Source of the DNA: Streptomyces cellulosae
Lineage (GTDB): Bacteria > Actinomycetota > Actinomycetes > Streptomycetales > Streptomycetaceae
Reading direction: 5' to 3'
Length of the DNA stretch: 64,000 bases
Assembly (NCBI RefSeq): GCF_000721105.1
Contig: NZ_JOEV01000010.1
Span: forward strand, 62,001-126,000
Within the stretch, counting starts at the first letter, position 1, and each line of letters starts with the position of its first letter. The position numbers and the translations under genes are program-made. Shown one piece after another: positions 1-8,548 of the stretch. Under the pieces are notes generated by a model. That model made no database searches and was not told where the DNA came from. It saw nothing but the letters and a program-made list of their open reading frames with translations.

Positions 1-450
1 GGTCACTCCGCCGGCGGACACCTCGCGTTGTGGGCGGCGGCCCGGCACCTGCTGCCCGCCGACGCGCCGTGGCGCCTCGACCGTCCGGCGCCGCTGCGGG
101 GCGTGGTCGCCCTCGCCCCGATCGCCGACTTCGCGGTGGCGGACAAGCTCGACGTGTGCGCGGGCGCCTGCCGCCAACTGCTGGGCGGGGACGAGGGGTT
201 CACCGAACACCGGCCGTACGCCGACCCGGCCCTCCTGCTCCCCACAGGCATCGCGACGACCCTCGTCCAGGGCCGCGCCGACCTGGTCGTCCCGCAGGCA
301 GTCGCCGAGTCCTACGCGGACGCGGCGGCGAAGGCGGGCGAAGTGGTGGGCCTGACGCTCCTGGAGGACGTCGGCCACTTCCCGCTGATCGACCCGGTGG
401 CGGACGCGTGCGCGGTGGTGGGGGAGGAGATAGCGCAGTTGGCCTGGTGA
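1..450 (+). CDS. alpha/beta hydrolase, 5'-truncated by the window edge
   Basis: This is the C-terminal 149 residues of a serine hydrolase whose start lies outside the window. The first visible residues are GHSAGG, the nucleophile elbow (GxSxG) of lipases, esterases and arylformamidase-like enzymes. The rest of a plausible triad is visible: an Asp in LVQGRADLVVPQ and a His in EDVGHFPLI near the end. The spacing between them fits a standard alpha/beta fold. The substrate cannot be read. It precedes a second hydrolase gene after about 160 bp, but the intervening dyad motif suggests a new transcription unit begins there. Confidence 0.85.
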   Translation, partial: GHSAGGHLALWAAARHLLPADAPWRLDRPAPLRGVVALAPIADFAVADKLDVCAGACRQLLGGDEGFTEHRPYADPALLLPTGIATTLVQGRADLVVPQAVAESYADAAAKAGEVVGLTLLEDVGHFPLIDPVADACAVVGEEIAQLAW

Positions 451-490
451 GGGGGCCTCCAGTTGGTCGCCCCCCGCGTCCCGGTCGTAC

Positions 491-527
491 CCGTAATACC
501 TGAGAGCTACGGCGCGGGTGAGCTCTC
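491..527 (+). promoter_or_regulatory. inverted-repeat regulatory motif, copy 1
   Basis: The 16-mer CCGTAATACCTGAGAG (491-506) runs into a dyad with arms GAGAGCT (502-508) and AGCTCTC (521-527), separated by 12 bp. An almost identical 16-mer with the same 12-bp dyad spacing lies at 5180-5217, before the second two-component system. Two copies before co-localised NarL-type signalling operons suggest an operator for one of those regulators; that is inference. Confidence 0.5.
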
Positions 528-611
528 TGGCGGGACGCGGACGATGAGTGCGGCTCCGTAACTTCCCTTCCAGACAAGCCCGATGGGCGGGCGAACTGGA
601 GGGGGGCGACC

Positions 612-1703
612 GTGGGGCTTGAGCCGACAACACGTGCCGCGGCAGCGGAACCCAGGCGTACGGACGCCGGTACGGATGCCGTTGCCGGCGCCGGTGCGGA
701 TACCGGCACGCAGGCTGGGCGGCACCCTACGCACAGATGGCGCCGAGGTCTCCTCGCCGCTCTCGTCGCCGCCGCCGTCGTGGTCCCGCTCTCCGCCGCC
801 ACCCGGCCGGAGATCCCCGCGCCGGCCCCGGCCGCACTGGGCCGCGTGACGGCGGCCACGTTGGATGAGACGTACGCGGCGAACCGGGCCAACGCCGAGG
901 AGGCGTCCCGGATGGCCGCCGCTCACGGCGACCGGGCGCGCGCCGCGGCGGACCGTGCGATGGCCGCTCCCTCCCGGAACCTCCTCGCCTTCGACGGCCG
1001 CGGCTCCGGTCGCTCGGCGGAGGTCCTCGGCGACCTGGCCCATGCCGGCCGCATAGCGGTGCTGGTCCCCGGCTCGGACACCTCCCTCGACACCTACGAC
1101 CGCTTCCGCGCCACGGCGACCCACCTGCGCACGGAACTGACCCGGCAGTCGACACCCCGGTCCACGCACCCCACCGAGCCGCGCCCCGCCGCCGTCGTGG
1201 CCTGGCTGGGCTACGAAACGCCGGGCACGATCAGTACGACGGTCACCACGACCGGCCGCGCCGAGCAAGCGGCCCCGCGTCTGCGGGAGTTCATACGGCG
1301 GCTGCGCGACATCGTCGGCCCCGGGCCCCGCCTCTCCCTGCTGTGCCACTCGTACGGCTCGGTCGTCTGCGGCCGTGCCGCTCCCGGCCTGGACGTGGAC
1401 GACATCGCCCTGGTCGGCAGCCCCGGCACGGGCGTCGACTCCGCCGAAGCCCTGCACACCCGGGCCCAGGTGTGGGCGGCTCGCGGGTCCGACGACTGGG
1501 TCGGGGAGGTCCCGCATGTCAGAGCCGATCTGTTCGGCGTCACCGTCGGCTTCGGCACCGACCCGGTCTCCCCGGCGTTCGGGGCCCGGGTCTTCGCCGC
1601 CGGCGACGGCGGTCACAGCGACTACTTCGCACCGGGCTCGGTCTCCCTGACCAACCTGGCCCGGATCGTCCTCGGTGAGACCTTGGAGGTCACCCGTGCC
1701 TGA
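612..1703 (+). CDS. DUF1023-type alpha/beta hydrolase, membrane-anchored or secreted
   Basis: This 363-residue protein begins at GTG 612 behind a strong GGAGGGGGG ribosome-binding site. A hydrophobic stretch at about residues 45-62 should act as a signal anchor. The body matches the actinobacterial DUF1023 alpha/beta hydrolase family: RIAVLVPGSDTSLDTYD, then the nucleophile elbow CHSYGS near residue 247, then VGSPGTGV and a late GGHSDYF holding the likely catalytic His. The first elbow residue is Cys rather than the usual Gly. The substrate is unknown. The gene overlaps the next one by 8 bp, so the two are probably translationally coupled. Confidence 0.82.
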   Translation: MGLEPTTRAAAAEPRRTDAGTDAVAGAGADTGTQAGRHPTHRWRRGLLAALVAAAVVVPLSAATRPEIPAPAPAALGRVTAATLDETYAANRANAEEASRMAAAHGDRARAAADRAMAAPSRNLLAFDGRGSGRSAEVLGDLAHAGRIAVLVPGSDTSLDTYDRFRATATHLRTELTRQSTPRSTHPTEPRPAAVVAWLGYETPGTISTTVTTTGRAEQAAPRLREFIRRLRDIVGPGPRLSLLCHSYGSVVCGRAAPGLDVDDIALVGSPGTGVDSAEALHTRAQVWAARGSDDWVGEVPHVRADLFGVTVGFGTDPVSPAFGARVFAAGDGGHSDYFAPGSVSLTNLARIVLGETLEVTRA

Positions 1704-2925
1704 GACGACTCCCGTGCACCGCCCCTGGCAGGGCATACGACAGGGCATACGACGGGGCGCCGACCGGGTCGACGCCGCCACGCCCGCCGGGCGGGACCGC
1801 GCGGTCGACGCGCTGCGCGCCTTCGCGATCCTCGGTGTGGTCCTCGGCAACTGGCTGGTGACCGCCCTGGTCGCGGACGGCGGCACGCTGCACACCGCGA
1901 GCCCGCTCCAGCGCATGCCCTGGCTGGCGCCGATCTCCTGGGCCTTTCAGACGCTCGCCGTGTTCTTCCTGGTGGGCGGCCATGTGGCGACCCGCGGCTA
2001 CACCTCGGCCCGTGCCCGCGGCACGACGTACGGCGCGTGGCTGGCGGCCCGTCTGTCGCGCCTGTTCGCACCGGTGGCGGCCGTCCTGACCCTGTGGGCG
2101 GTGGCGGCGACCGCGCTGCTCCTGACGGGCGCCGAGTTCGCGACGGTGCACACCCTGGTCAAACTGGCGCTGTCCCCGTTGTGGTTCCTGCTGGTCTTCG
2201 CCGGGCTGACGGCGGCGACGCCCCTCCTGCTCCGGCTGAACCCCCTCTGGCCGCTGGCCGTCGTACTCCATGTGGATCTTCTGCGTTTCGGACTGGGCGG
2301 CCCGTCCTGGCTCGGCTGGGTGAACCCGGCGGCGGGCTGGCTGGTGCCGTTCACCCTGGGCGCGGCCTGGACCCGGGGCGAACTGGACAGCCGTCGCGCG
2401 GGGTTGCTGCTGCTGACGGGCGGCACGGCGACGACGGCACTGCTGGTCGCGTTCGCCGGCTACCCGGCGTCGATGGTCGGCGTGCCCGGCGCCGCGGTCT
2501 CCAACCTGAACCCGCCGACGCTGGCCGTGGTCACCTTTGGCCTGGCCCAGTGCGGCCTGGCCCTCCTGCTGCGCGACCGGCTGCGCCGGGCCATGCGGCG
2601 CCCGTTGGCGTGGGCGGTGGTGGCGTTGGTCGATCTCTCCGCGATGACGATCTTCCTCTGGCACCAGACGGCCCTGATGGCCACCACGGCCACCGGTCTC
2701 CTGGCGGGCCGACTCCCCGGCCTGCACACCTGGCCCGACCGAATGACCTGGGTGGCCGCCCGGCTGCTCTGGCTTCCTGTCTTCGCCCTGGCCCTGTCCG
2801 TGTGCTGGGCGGCCTTCCGCGCCTGCGAACAGGGTCCCCGTCGCGTCCCCGGCCGCCGTTCCCGCGTGGTCCGCGTCCACCGAGACCCTCACGCGAGGGC
2901 GGCGAAGGCGGCGCGCGGTGCCTAG
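1696..2925 (+). CDS. acyltransferase-3 family integral membrane protein
   Basis: This 409-residue multi-pass membrane protein resembles acyltransferase family 3, which O-acylates sugars, lipids or cell-wall components at the membrane. Typical signs are the N-terminal RAVDALRAFAILGVVLGNW, the FFLVGGHVATRGY segment and about ten hydrophobic helices. GTG 1696 was chosen because TTGGAGG lies 7 nt upstream; a GTG at 1675 has no such site. It overlaps the preceding hydrolase, so hydrolase and acyltransferase form one unit ahead of the sensor kinase. The tail after about residue 380 is Arg-rich and cytoplasmic. The acceptor cannot be predicted. Confidence 0.8.
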   Translation: MPETTPVHRPWQGIRQGIRRGADRVDAATPAGRDRAVDALRAFAILGVVLGNWLVTALVADGGTLHTASPLQRMPWLAPISWAFQTLAVFFLVGGHVATRGYTSARARGTTYGAWLAARLSRLFAPVAAVLTLWAVAATALLLTGAEFATVHTLVKLALSPLWFLLVFAGLTAATPLLLRLNPLWPLAVVLHVDLLRFGLGGPSWLGWVNPAAGWLVPFTLGAAWTRGELDSRRAGLLLLTGGTATTALLVAFAGYPASMVGVPGAAVSNLNPPTLAVVTFGLAQCGLALLLRDRLRRAMRRPLAWAVVALVDLSAMTIFLWHQTALMATTATGLLAGRLPGLHTWPDRMTWVAARLLWLPVFALALSVCWAAFRACEQGPRRVPGRRSRVVRVHRDPHARAAKAARGA

Positions 2926-2936
2926 GGTAAGCGGCG
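2923..2936 (+). promoter_or_regulatory. -10 element for a leaderless kinase transcript
   Basis: TAGGGT (2923-2928) is followed by 7 nt and then GTG 2936. This spacing would start the transcript at the start codon. The element overlaps the stop codon of the acyltransferase gene. No convincing -35 box is visible. Confidence 0.4.
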
Positions 2937-4372
2937 TGAGGGTATCGGGGACCCGGCACGCGCTCGCCGGCCGCGTGCGACGCGGACTGCGGGTGCTGCG
3001 CGGTGACTTGTGCACGGTGCGAGCGGATCCGCTGCCCCCCTCTGTCTGGCTGCGCTGGCTGCCCCACGGCGTGGTGTGCCTGGCCGCGTTCGGCATCACG
3101 CTCGGCGGTACGGCACAGCTCTCCGACAACGGACACCTGGGCAGCGGGGCCGCCTTCCTGATCGCCGTCGCTCAGGGCGGTGCGGTGGTGCTCGCTCTGT
3201 GGCGGCCCATCCTGGCGTGGTGGCTGTCGACGGCGGCCACGGTGGCGGGGGCGATCGCCGTCCACGGTCGGCTGGGCGCGCTGGCGGCGGAAGCCTTCAC
3301 CTGGCCCTGGACCGCGGCCGGGATCATCGCGCACCTGCTCGTGCTGCTGCTGCTGGCGCTCCGGGTGCGCACCCGGGTGTCCGCCGAGGCACTGGCCGTG
3401 ACCGTGCTGGTCACCTACGTCCTCGAAGAGGTGTGGGGCGCGTCCCACTACGAGTCCACCTCGGTGGTCGCGGTCTGCCTGTCCGTGGTGGTCGCGGTGC
3501 TCGGCATCGCGCTGCGCGGCCGCCGCGAGGCCCGCGCGGAACTCGGCCGGCAGACCACGATCACCGCGGAGGAACGGGCCCGCCGCACACTCCTGGAGGA
3601 GCGCAACCGTATCGCCCGCGAGCTGCACGACGTGGTCGCCCACCACATGTCGGTGATCTCCATCCAGGCCCAGGTCGCCCCCCACCTGGTGGAGAACCCC
3701 TCGCAGGAGCTGAAGGAGAACCTCACCGGCATCCGGGAGAACGCCCTGGAGGCGCTCACCGAACTGCGCCGGGTGCTCGGGGTGTTGCGGTCGGAGAACC
3801 CCGAGGATCCGTACGGGCTCGGCGAGGCGGGCCCCGGGGCGGCCCCCGACTCCCCGCAGCCCACGCTGGCCCGCCTCGACGCGCTGATCGACAACACCCG
3901 GGCCGCCGGGCTGGAGGTCGTCGTCGACATCGAGGGGGACACGCCCGCCTATGCGCCGGGAGTGGAGCTGTCGGCGTACCGGATCGTCCAGGAGGCGCTC
4001 AGCAACGCGCTGCGGCACGCCCCTGGTTCGACGGTGCGCGTCGACATCCACCACATCCCCGGCGGGCTGTACATCTCGGTCCTCAACTCCCGTCCCCGGC
4101 ACCCCGTCCCATCCTCCCCGGGCGCGGGCCACGGTCTGCTCGGCATGCGGGAGCGCGCGGCGATGCTGGGCGGGTACGTCACCGCGGCCAAGACACTGCA
4201 AGGCGGGTTCGCCGTCACGGCGTTCCTCCCCAAGGACGGCGTATCGGAGGGCGGTGTGCAGGAGGGCGGCGTATCGGGGGGCGGCGTATCGGGGGGCGGC
4301 GTGCCGGAGGGTGGCCCGGACGGCGGCTCAGCCCAGAAGCCCCCACACCCCCGCCGTCCCCGACTCCCCTGA
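2936..4372 (+). CDS. NarL/DesK-family sensor histidine kinase
   Basis: This protein of about 478 residues senses an unknown signal at the membrane and phosphorylates the response regulator encoded just downstream. Four to five N-terminal hydrophobic segments cover roughly residues 40-190. The HisKA_3 dimerisation helix carries the phospho-acceptor His231 in RELHDVVAHHMS. The ATPase domain shows VELSAYRIVQEALSNALRHA (N box) and GAGHGLLGMRERAAMLGG (G box). GTG 2936 is preferred for the leaderless promoter; GTG 2918, inside the previous gene, is possible. The C-terminal tail after about residue 430 is unusual, with five tandem pentapeptides of the form GVxxG followed by a proline-rich end. Confidence 0.9.
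   Translation: MRVSGTRHALAGRVRRGLRVLRGDLCTVRADPLPPSVWLRWLPHGVVCLAAFGITLGGTAQLSDNGHLGSGAAFLIAVAQGGAVVLALWRPILAWWLSTAATVAGAIAVHGRLGALAAEAFTWPWTAAGIIAHLLVLLLLALRVRTRVSAEALAVTVLVTYVLEEVWGASHYESTSVVAVCLSVVVAVLGIALRGRREARAELGRQTTITAEERARRTLLEERNRIARELHDVVAHHMSVISIQAQVAPHLVENPSQELKENLTGIRENALEALTELRRVLGVLRSENPEDPYGLGEAGPGAAPDSPQPTLARLDALIDNTRAAGLEVVVDIEGDTPAYAPGVELSAYRIVQEALSNALRHAPGSTVRVDIHHIPGGLYISVLNSRPRHPVPSSPGAGHGLLGMRERAAMLGGYVTAAKTLQGGFAVTAFLPKDGVSEGGVQEGGVSGGGVSGGGVPEGGPDGGSAQKPPHPRRPRLP
4238..4312 (+). repeat. 15-bp tandem repeat inside the kinase C-terminus
   Basis: There are five consecutive 15-bp units of the type GGCGTATCGGAGGGC, encoding GVSEG, GVQEG, GVSGG, GVSGG and GVPEG. Units 3 and 4 are identical at DNA level, so the array probably grew recently by slippage. 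It lies past the ATPase domain, in a tail likely to be tolerant of length change. Confidence 0.8.
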
Positions 4373-4456
4373 CGCTCCACACGACCCCGGCACCCGGACA
4401 TCCCCGGCACCCAGACACCCCGACATCCCCGACACCCCGACCGGAAACGAGGATCC

Positions 4457-5131
4457 ATGACGAGCGGCACCATCCGGGTACTGATCGCCGACGACCAGCA
4501 GATGGTCCGGCAGGGCTTCACCGTGCTGCTCAACACCCAGCCGGACATCGACGTGATCGGTCAGGCGGTGGACGGTGTGGACGCGATCGTCAAGGTCGGC
4601 GAACTCGCCCCGGACGTGGTCCTGATGGACATCCGGATGCCCGAACTCGGCGGCATCGAGGCCACCCGCCGCATCACCGGCGAGCGCCCGGACATCAAGG
4701 TGCTGGTGCTCACCACCTTCGACCTCGACGAGTACGTGTACGAGGCGCTCAGAGCCGGGGCGTCCGGGTTTCTGCTGAAGGACGCCTCCGCGGACAAGCT
4801 CGCCGAGGCGGTACGGGTGGTGGCGGCCGGTGACGCGCTCCTCGCGCCGGGCATCACCCGGCGGCTGATCGCCGAGTTCTCCCGCCTCGACGACCGTCCC
4901 CGCGCCCCGCTCAAGGAACGCGTCGGCGGTCTGACCGAACGCGAGACGGAGGTACTGGCGCTGATCGCTCAGGGCCTGTCGAACGCGGAGATCGCCGAGC
5001 GGCTGGTGGTCGCCGAGCAGACGGTGAAGACCCACGTGGGCCGCATCCTGGTGAAGCTGGGGCTGCGGGACCGCACGCAGGCGGCGGTGTTCGCGTACGA
5101 GTCGGGGCTGGTGCGGCCGGCCGGGTACTGA
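4457..5131 (+). CDS. NarL/LuxR-family response regulator
   Basis: This 224-residue regulator is the partner of the kinase that ends 84 bp upstream. The receiver domain has the acidic pair DD at residues 12-13, the phospho-acceptor Asp58 in VVLMDIRMPE, and the conserved Thr in VLVLTTFDLDEYV. The C-terminal LuxR-type helix-turn-helix is LTERETEVLALIAQGLSNAE onward. ATG 4457 follows a GGAAACGAGGATCC leader with an acceptable Shine-Dalgarno. It is strongly similar throughout to the regulator at 6595-7260, so the two systems look like an old tandem duplication. Confidence 0.93.
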   Translation: MTSGTIRVLIADDQQMVRQGFTVLLNTQPDIDVIGQAVDGVDAIVKVGELAPDVVLMDIRMPELGGIEATRRITGERPDIKVLVLTTFDLDEYVYEALRAGASGFLLKDASADKLAEAVRVVAAGDALLAPGITRRLIAEFSRLDDRPRAPLKERVGGLTERETEVLALIAQGLSNAEIAERLVVAEQTVKTHVGRILVKLGLRDRTQAAVFAYESGLVRPAGY

Positions 5132-5179
5132 GCCGCGCTGAACGCGTCCTGTCGGCCTCGGCGCCGTCGGCCGGCAGAC

Positions 5180-5217
5180 CCGTAGTACCTGAGAGGGACC
5201 GCAAAGGACCCCTCTCA
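5180..5217 (+). promoter_or_regulatory. inverted-repeat regulatory motif, copy 2
   Basis: CCGTAGTACCTGAGAG (5180-5195) matches copy 1 at 491 in 15 of 16 positions. The arms TGAGAGGG (5190-5197) and CCCTCTCA (5210-5217) are a perfect 8-bp inverted repeat separated by 12 bp, the same geometry as copy 1. It ends about 30 bp before the -10 element of the second kinase gene, a good place for an operator. Confidence 0.55.
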
Positions 5218-5247
5218 CTGGTGACGACCGCGACCCTCGCCTCCGCC

Positions 5248-5261
5248 TACCGTTCTGTACG
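5248..5261 (+). promoter_or_regulatory. -10 element for a leaderless kinase transcript
   Basis: TACCGT (5248-5253) followed by 7 nt precedes GTG 5261, and no Shine-Dalgarno sequence is visible, so translation is probably leaderless. Confidence 0.45.
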
Positions 5262-6598
5262 TGACCGAGACGACCCAGATCCACGCCACGTCGCCGGGCG
5301 ACGGGGCCAAGTCGCGCAGCCCGGAGTTCCGGCTGGCCGCGAACGCCCTGCGCGGGCTGCGGCAGGACCTGTTCCACGACGCCTTCGCCTACCGTCCGCT
5401 CCCGCGCATGCGCATGGACGGCCCGCTCACCCGGTGGCTGTCCGGCGGACCCCGGGAGTACGCGGCCTGGACGCCGCACGCGGTGATCAGCGCGGCCTCC
5501 CTGATCGCACTGGCCATCGCGACCATCGACGACGGCTTCGCCCTCCTGCTCGGCCTGCTCGCCGCCATCCCGATCCTGCTGACCATGGTCCGGCCGGTCG
5601 GAGCGTTCTGGCTGTCCATGGCGGCCACCCCGCTCGCCCTCCCGTTCGGCGACCCGTGGGGCGACTGGCCGTGGCTGCCCGGCAGCTTCGCCTGCCACCT
5701 GACGGTGCTGACGATCGTGGCGCTGCGCACCCGGCCGCGCACGGCCGCGTGGATGTGGGCGCTGACCGCGGCTTACGGCGGCGTGGCGGAGACTCTCTTC
5801 GGCACGGGCCGCTATTACAGCACCAACACCGCGCCCATGCTGGTCTTCTCCGCGCAGCTTCTGCTCTGCGTCTCCGTCTGGCACATACGCCGCGAGGCCA
5901 AGCAGGAGGTGACCGCCCAGCAGACGGTGACCGAGCACGAGCGCTCCCGCCGCACCCTCCTGGAGGAGCGCACGACGATCGCCCGGGAACTGCACGACGT
6001 GGTCGCCCACCACATGTCGGTCGTCGCCATCCAGGCGGAGGCCGCCCCCTACCGGGTGGAGAACCCGCCGCCGGAGCTGGAGCGCGCCTTCGTCACGATC
6101 AGGGAGAACGCGGTGGCGGCCCTCACCGAACTGCGCCGTGTCCTCGGCGTGGTCCGCGCGGAGGACTACGAGGCGCCGGACGCCCCGCAGCCCACCCTCG
6201 CCGACCTGGACGCGCTGCTCGCCAATGTGCGCGACGCCGGACTGAGCGTCGACAAGACGGTGACCGGAGCGGTGCGGGAACTGCCGCAGGGCGTGGAGCT
6301 GTCGGCGTACCGGATCGTGCAGGAGGCGCTGAGCAACACCCTGCGGCACGCGCCCGGGGCGAGCGCCCGCGTGGAGATCGGGTACGTCCTGGGCGGGCTG
6401 GGCCTGCGGATAGTCAACGGCCCGCTGCCCGAGCTGTCCCTGGTGAAGCCCTCGCCCGGAGCGGGGCACGGCATCACCGGTATGCGGGAGCGGGTCTCCA
6501 TGCTGAACGGCGAGATGACGGCGGGGCCGGCGGAGGACGGAGGCTATGAGGTGACGGTGTTCCTGCCGGTACCCGCGCTGAGCGAGGGTGACGCATGA
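5261..6598 (+). CDS. NarL/DesK-family sensor histidine kinase
   Basis: This 445-residue membrane kinase pairs with the regulator that overlaps its stop codon. Four to five hydrophobic helices between about residues 70 and 205 form the sensor. His245 in RELHDVVAHHMS is the phospho-acceptor, and the ATPase domain has VELSAYRIVQEALSNTLRHA and GAGHGITGMRERVSMLNG. It closely resembles the kinase at 2936-4372 in the catalytic half but has a different N-terminus and lacks the GVxxG tail. GTG 5261 fits the leaderless promoter. Confidence 0.92.
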   Translation: MTETTQIHATSPGDGAKSRSPEFRLAANALRGLRQDLFHDAFAYRPLPRMRMDGPLTRWLSGGPREYAAWTPHAVISAASLIALAIATIDDGFALLLGLLAAIPILLTMVRPVGAFWLSMAATPLALPFGDPWGDWPWLPGSFACHLTVLTIVALRTRPRTAAWMWALTAAYGGVAETLFGTGRYYSTNTAPMLVFSAQLLLCVSVWHIRREAKQEVTAQQTVTEHERSRRTLLEERTTIARELHDVVAHHMSVVAIQAEAAPYRVENPPPELERAFVTIRENAVAALTELRRVLGVVRAEDYEAPDAPQPTLADLDALLANVRDAGLSVDKTVTGAVRELPQGVELSAYRIVQEALSNTLRHAPGASARVEIGYVLGGLGLRIVNGPLPELSLVKPSPGAGHGITGMRERVSMLNGEMTAGPAEDGGYEVTVFLPVPALSEGDA

Positions 6599-7260
6599 CC
6601 ATCCGCGTGCTGATCGCGGACGATCAGATGATGGTGCGCGAGGGCTTCTCGGTCCTGCTGAACGCGATGCCGGACATCGAGGTCGTCGGCGAGGCCGTCA
6701 ACGGGCGTCAGGCGGTGGACCGGGTGCGTGAGCTCGCCCCGGACGTGGTGCTGATGGACATCCGGATGCCCGAGCTGAACGGCATCGAGGCGACCCGGGA
6801 GATCGTCGCCGCGGACGGCGCGGCGAAGGTGCTGGTGCTGACCACCTTCGACCTCGACGAGTACGTGTACCAGGCGCTGCGGGCGGGAGCCTCCGGCTTC
6901 CTCCTCAAGGACGCCTCGGCCCGTCAACTCGCCGACGGGGTGAGGGTGGTGGCGTCCGGGGAGGCGTTGCTGGCGCCGTCGGTGACCAGGCGGCTGATCA
7001 CCGAGTTCTCCAAACTGTCCGCCAATCCGCGCCTGGCGCCCGCCGCGCAGGCGGCGTACGGCGACCTGACCGATCGGGAGACGGAGGTGCTGGTGCTGAT
7101 CGCGCAGGGCCTTTCGAACGCCGAGATAGCCGAACGACTGGTGGTGGCCGAGTCGACGATCAAGACGCATGTGAGCCGGATCCTGGTGAAGCTGGGGCTG
7201 CGGGACCGTACCCAGGCGGCGGTGTTCGCGTACGAGGCGCGGCTGGTCACCCCGGGCTGA
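6595..7260 (+). CDS. NarL/LuxR-family response regulator
   Basis: This 221-residue regulator starts at ATG 6595, overlapping the kinase stop by 4 bp (ATGA), so the pair is translationally coupled. Its receiver domain has Asp55 in VVLMDIRMPE, and its LuxR helix-turn-helix is LTDRETEVLVLIAQGLSNAE onward. Its recognition region is nearly identical to that of the regulator at 4457-5131 (TVKTHVGRILVKLGLRDRT against TIKTHVSRILVKLGLRDRT), so the two may bind the same sites. Confidence 0.93.
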   Translation: MTIRVLIADDQMMVREGFSVLLNAMPDIEVVGEAVNGRQAVDRVRELAPDVVLMDIRMPELNGIEATREIVAADGAAKVLVLTTFDLDEYVYQALRAGASGFLLKDASARQLADGVRVVASGEALLAPSVTRRLITEFSKLSANPRLAPAAQAAYGDLTDRETEVLVLIAQGLSNAEIAERLVVAESTIKTHVSRILVKLGLRDRTQAAVFAYEARLVTPG

Positions 7261-7309
7261 GCATCCGGCGTCGGTGGGACGCCCCTGGTCAGAGAGGGAG
7301 GTGCCGGTC

Positions 7310-7322
7310 TACCGTCCGTCCA
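7310..7322 (+). promoter_or_regulatory. -10 element for the P450 gene
   Basis: TACCGT (7310-7315) is followed by 6 nt and then ATG 7322. It matches the -10 of the second kinase and supports the shorter P450 start. Confidence 0.4.
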
Positions 7323-8548
7323 TGGCACCTGTTTCCGATCTCGCCTTCGACCCCTGGGACCCGGCGTTCGTCGCCGACCCGTACCCCGCCTACGCCGAGC
7401 TGCGGGCCAGGGGCCGCGTGCTCCACTACGAGCCGACCGACCAGTGGCTGGTGCCGCACCACGCGGACGTGGCGGCGCTGTTGCGGGACCGGCGGCTGGG
7501 GCGGACGTACCAGCACCGGTTCACGCACGAGGAGTTCGGGCGGACGGCTCCGCCGCCGGAGCACGAGCCCTTCCACACCCTCAACGACCACGGGATGCTC
7601 GACCTGGAGCCGCCGGACCACACCCGGATCCGGCGTCTGGTGTCGAAGGCGTTCACCCCGCGCACGGTGGAGCGGCTGAGGCCGTATGTGCACGACATGG
7701 CGGGCGAGCTGGTGGCCGCGCTGGTGGAGGCGGGCGGCGGTGATCTGCTGACGGATGTGGCCGAGCCGCTGCCGGTCGCGGTGATCGCGGAGATGCTGGG
7801 CATCCCGGAGGCGGACCGGGCGCCGCTGAGGCCCTGGTCGGCGGACATCTGCGGGATGTACGAGCTGAACCCCTCCGAGGAGGTGGCGGCGCGGGCGGTG
7901 CGGGCATCGGTGGAGTTCTCGGACTATCTGCGGGAACTGATCGCCGAGCGGCGCAAGGAGCCGGGAGAGGACCTGATCTCGGGTCTGATCGCGGCGCACG
8001 ACGAGGGCGACCGCCTCACCGAGCAGGAGATGATCTCCACCTGCGTGCTCCTGCTGAACGCGGGCCACGAGGCCACGGTGAACGCCACCGTCAACGGCTG
8101 GTGGGCGCTGTTCCGCAACCCGGGCCAGCTGGCGGCCCTGCGCGCGGACCATTCCCTGGTCCCGGCCGCCGTGGAGGAGCTGATGCGGTACGACACCCCG
8201 CTCCAGCTCTTCGAGCGCTGGGTGCTGGACGAGATCGAGATCGCCGGGACGACGATCCCGAGGGGAGCGGAGGTCGCGATGCTCTTCGGCTCGGCCAACC
8301 ACGACACGGAGGTCTTCCGGGCCCCCGAGCGGCTCGACCTGACCCGTCAGGACAACCCGCACATCTCCTTCAGCGCGGGTATCCACTACTGCATCGGCGC
8401 CCCTCTGGCCCGTATCGAGCTGGCGGCCTCCATGACGGCGCTGCTGCAGCAGGCACCGACCCTGACCCTGGCGGCGGAGCCGCGACGGAAGCCGAACTTC
8501 GTGATCCGGGGGCTGGAAGGGCTCAGCGTCGAGGTCGTCAAGGCCTGA
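7322..8548 (+). CDS. cytochrome P450 (CYP107-like)
   Basis: This is a soluble bacterial P450 monooxygenase of 408 residues, a normal length. All hallmarks are present: the I-helix oxygen-activating motif LLLNAGHEATVN, the K-helix ExxR in EELMRYDT, and the heme-binding loop FSAGIHYCIG, with thiolate ligand Cys357. No ferredoxin gene is next to it, so redox partners must be encoded elsewhere. ATG 7322 was chosen over an in-frame GTG at 7274 because of the promoter position and the usual N-terminus. The substrate is unknown. The end overlaps a small convergent gene by 11 bp. Confidence 0.92.
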   Translation: MAPVSDLAFDPWDPAFVADPYPAYAELRARGRVLHYEPTDQWLVPHHADVAALLRDRRLGRTYQHRFTHEEFGRTAPPPEHEPFHTLNDHGMLDLEPPDHTRIRRLVSKAFTPRTVERLRPYVHDMAGELVAALVEAGGGDLLTDVAEPLPVAVIAEMLGIPEADRAPLRPWSADICGMYELNPSEEVAARAVRASVEFSDYLRELIAERRKEPGEDLISGLIAAHDEGDRLTEQEMISTCVLLLNAGHEATVNATVNGWWALFRNPGQLAALRADHSLVPAAVEELMRYDTPLQLFERWVLDEIEIAGTTIPRGAEVAMLFGSANHDTEVFRAPERLDLTRQDNPHISFSAGIHYCIGAPLARIELAASMTALLQQAPTLTLAAEPRRKPNFVIRGLEGLSVEVVKA

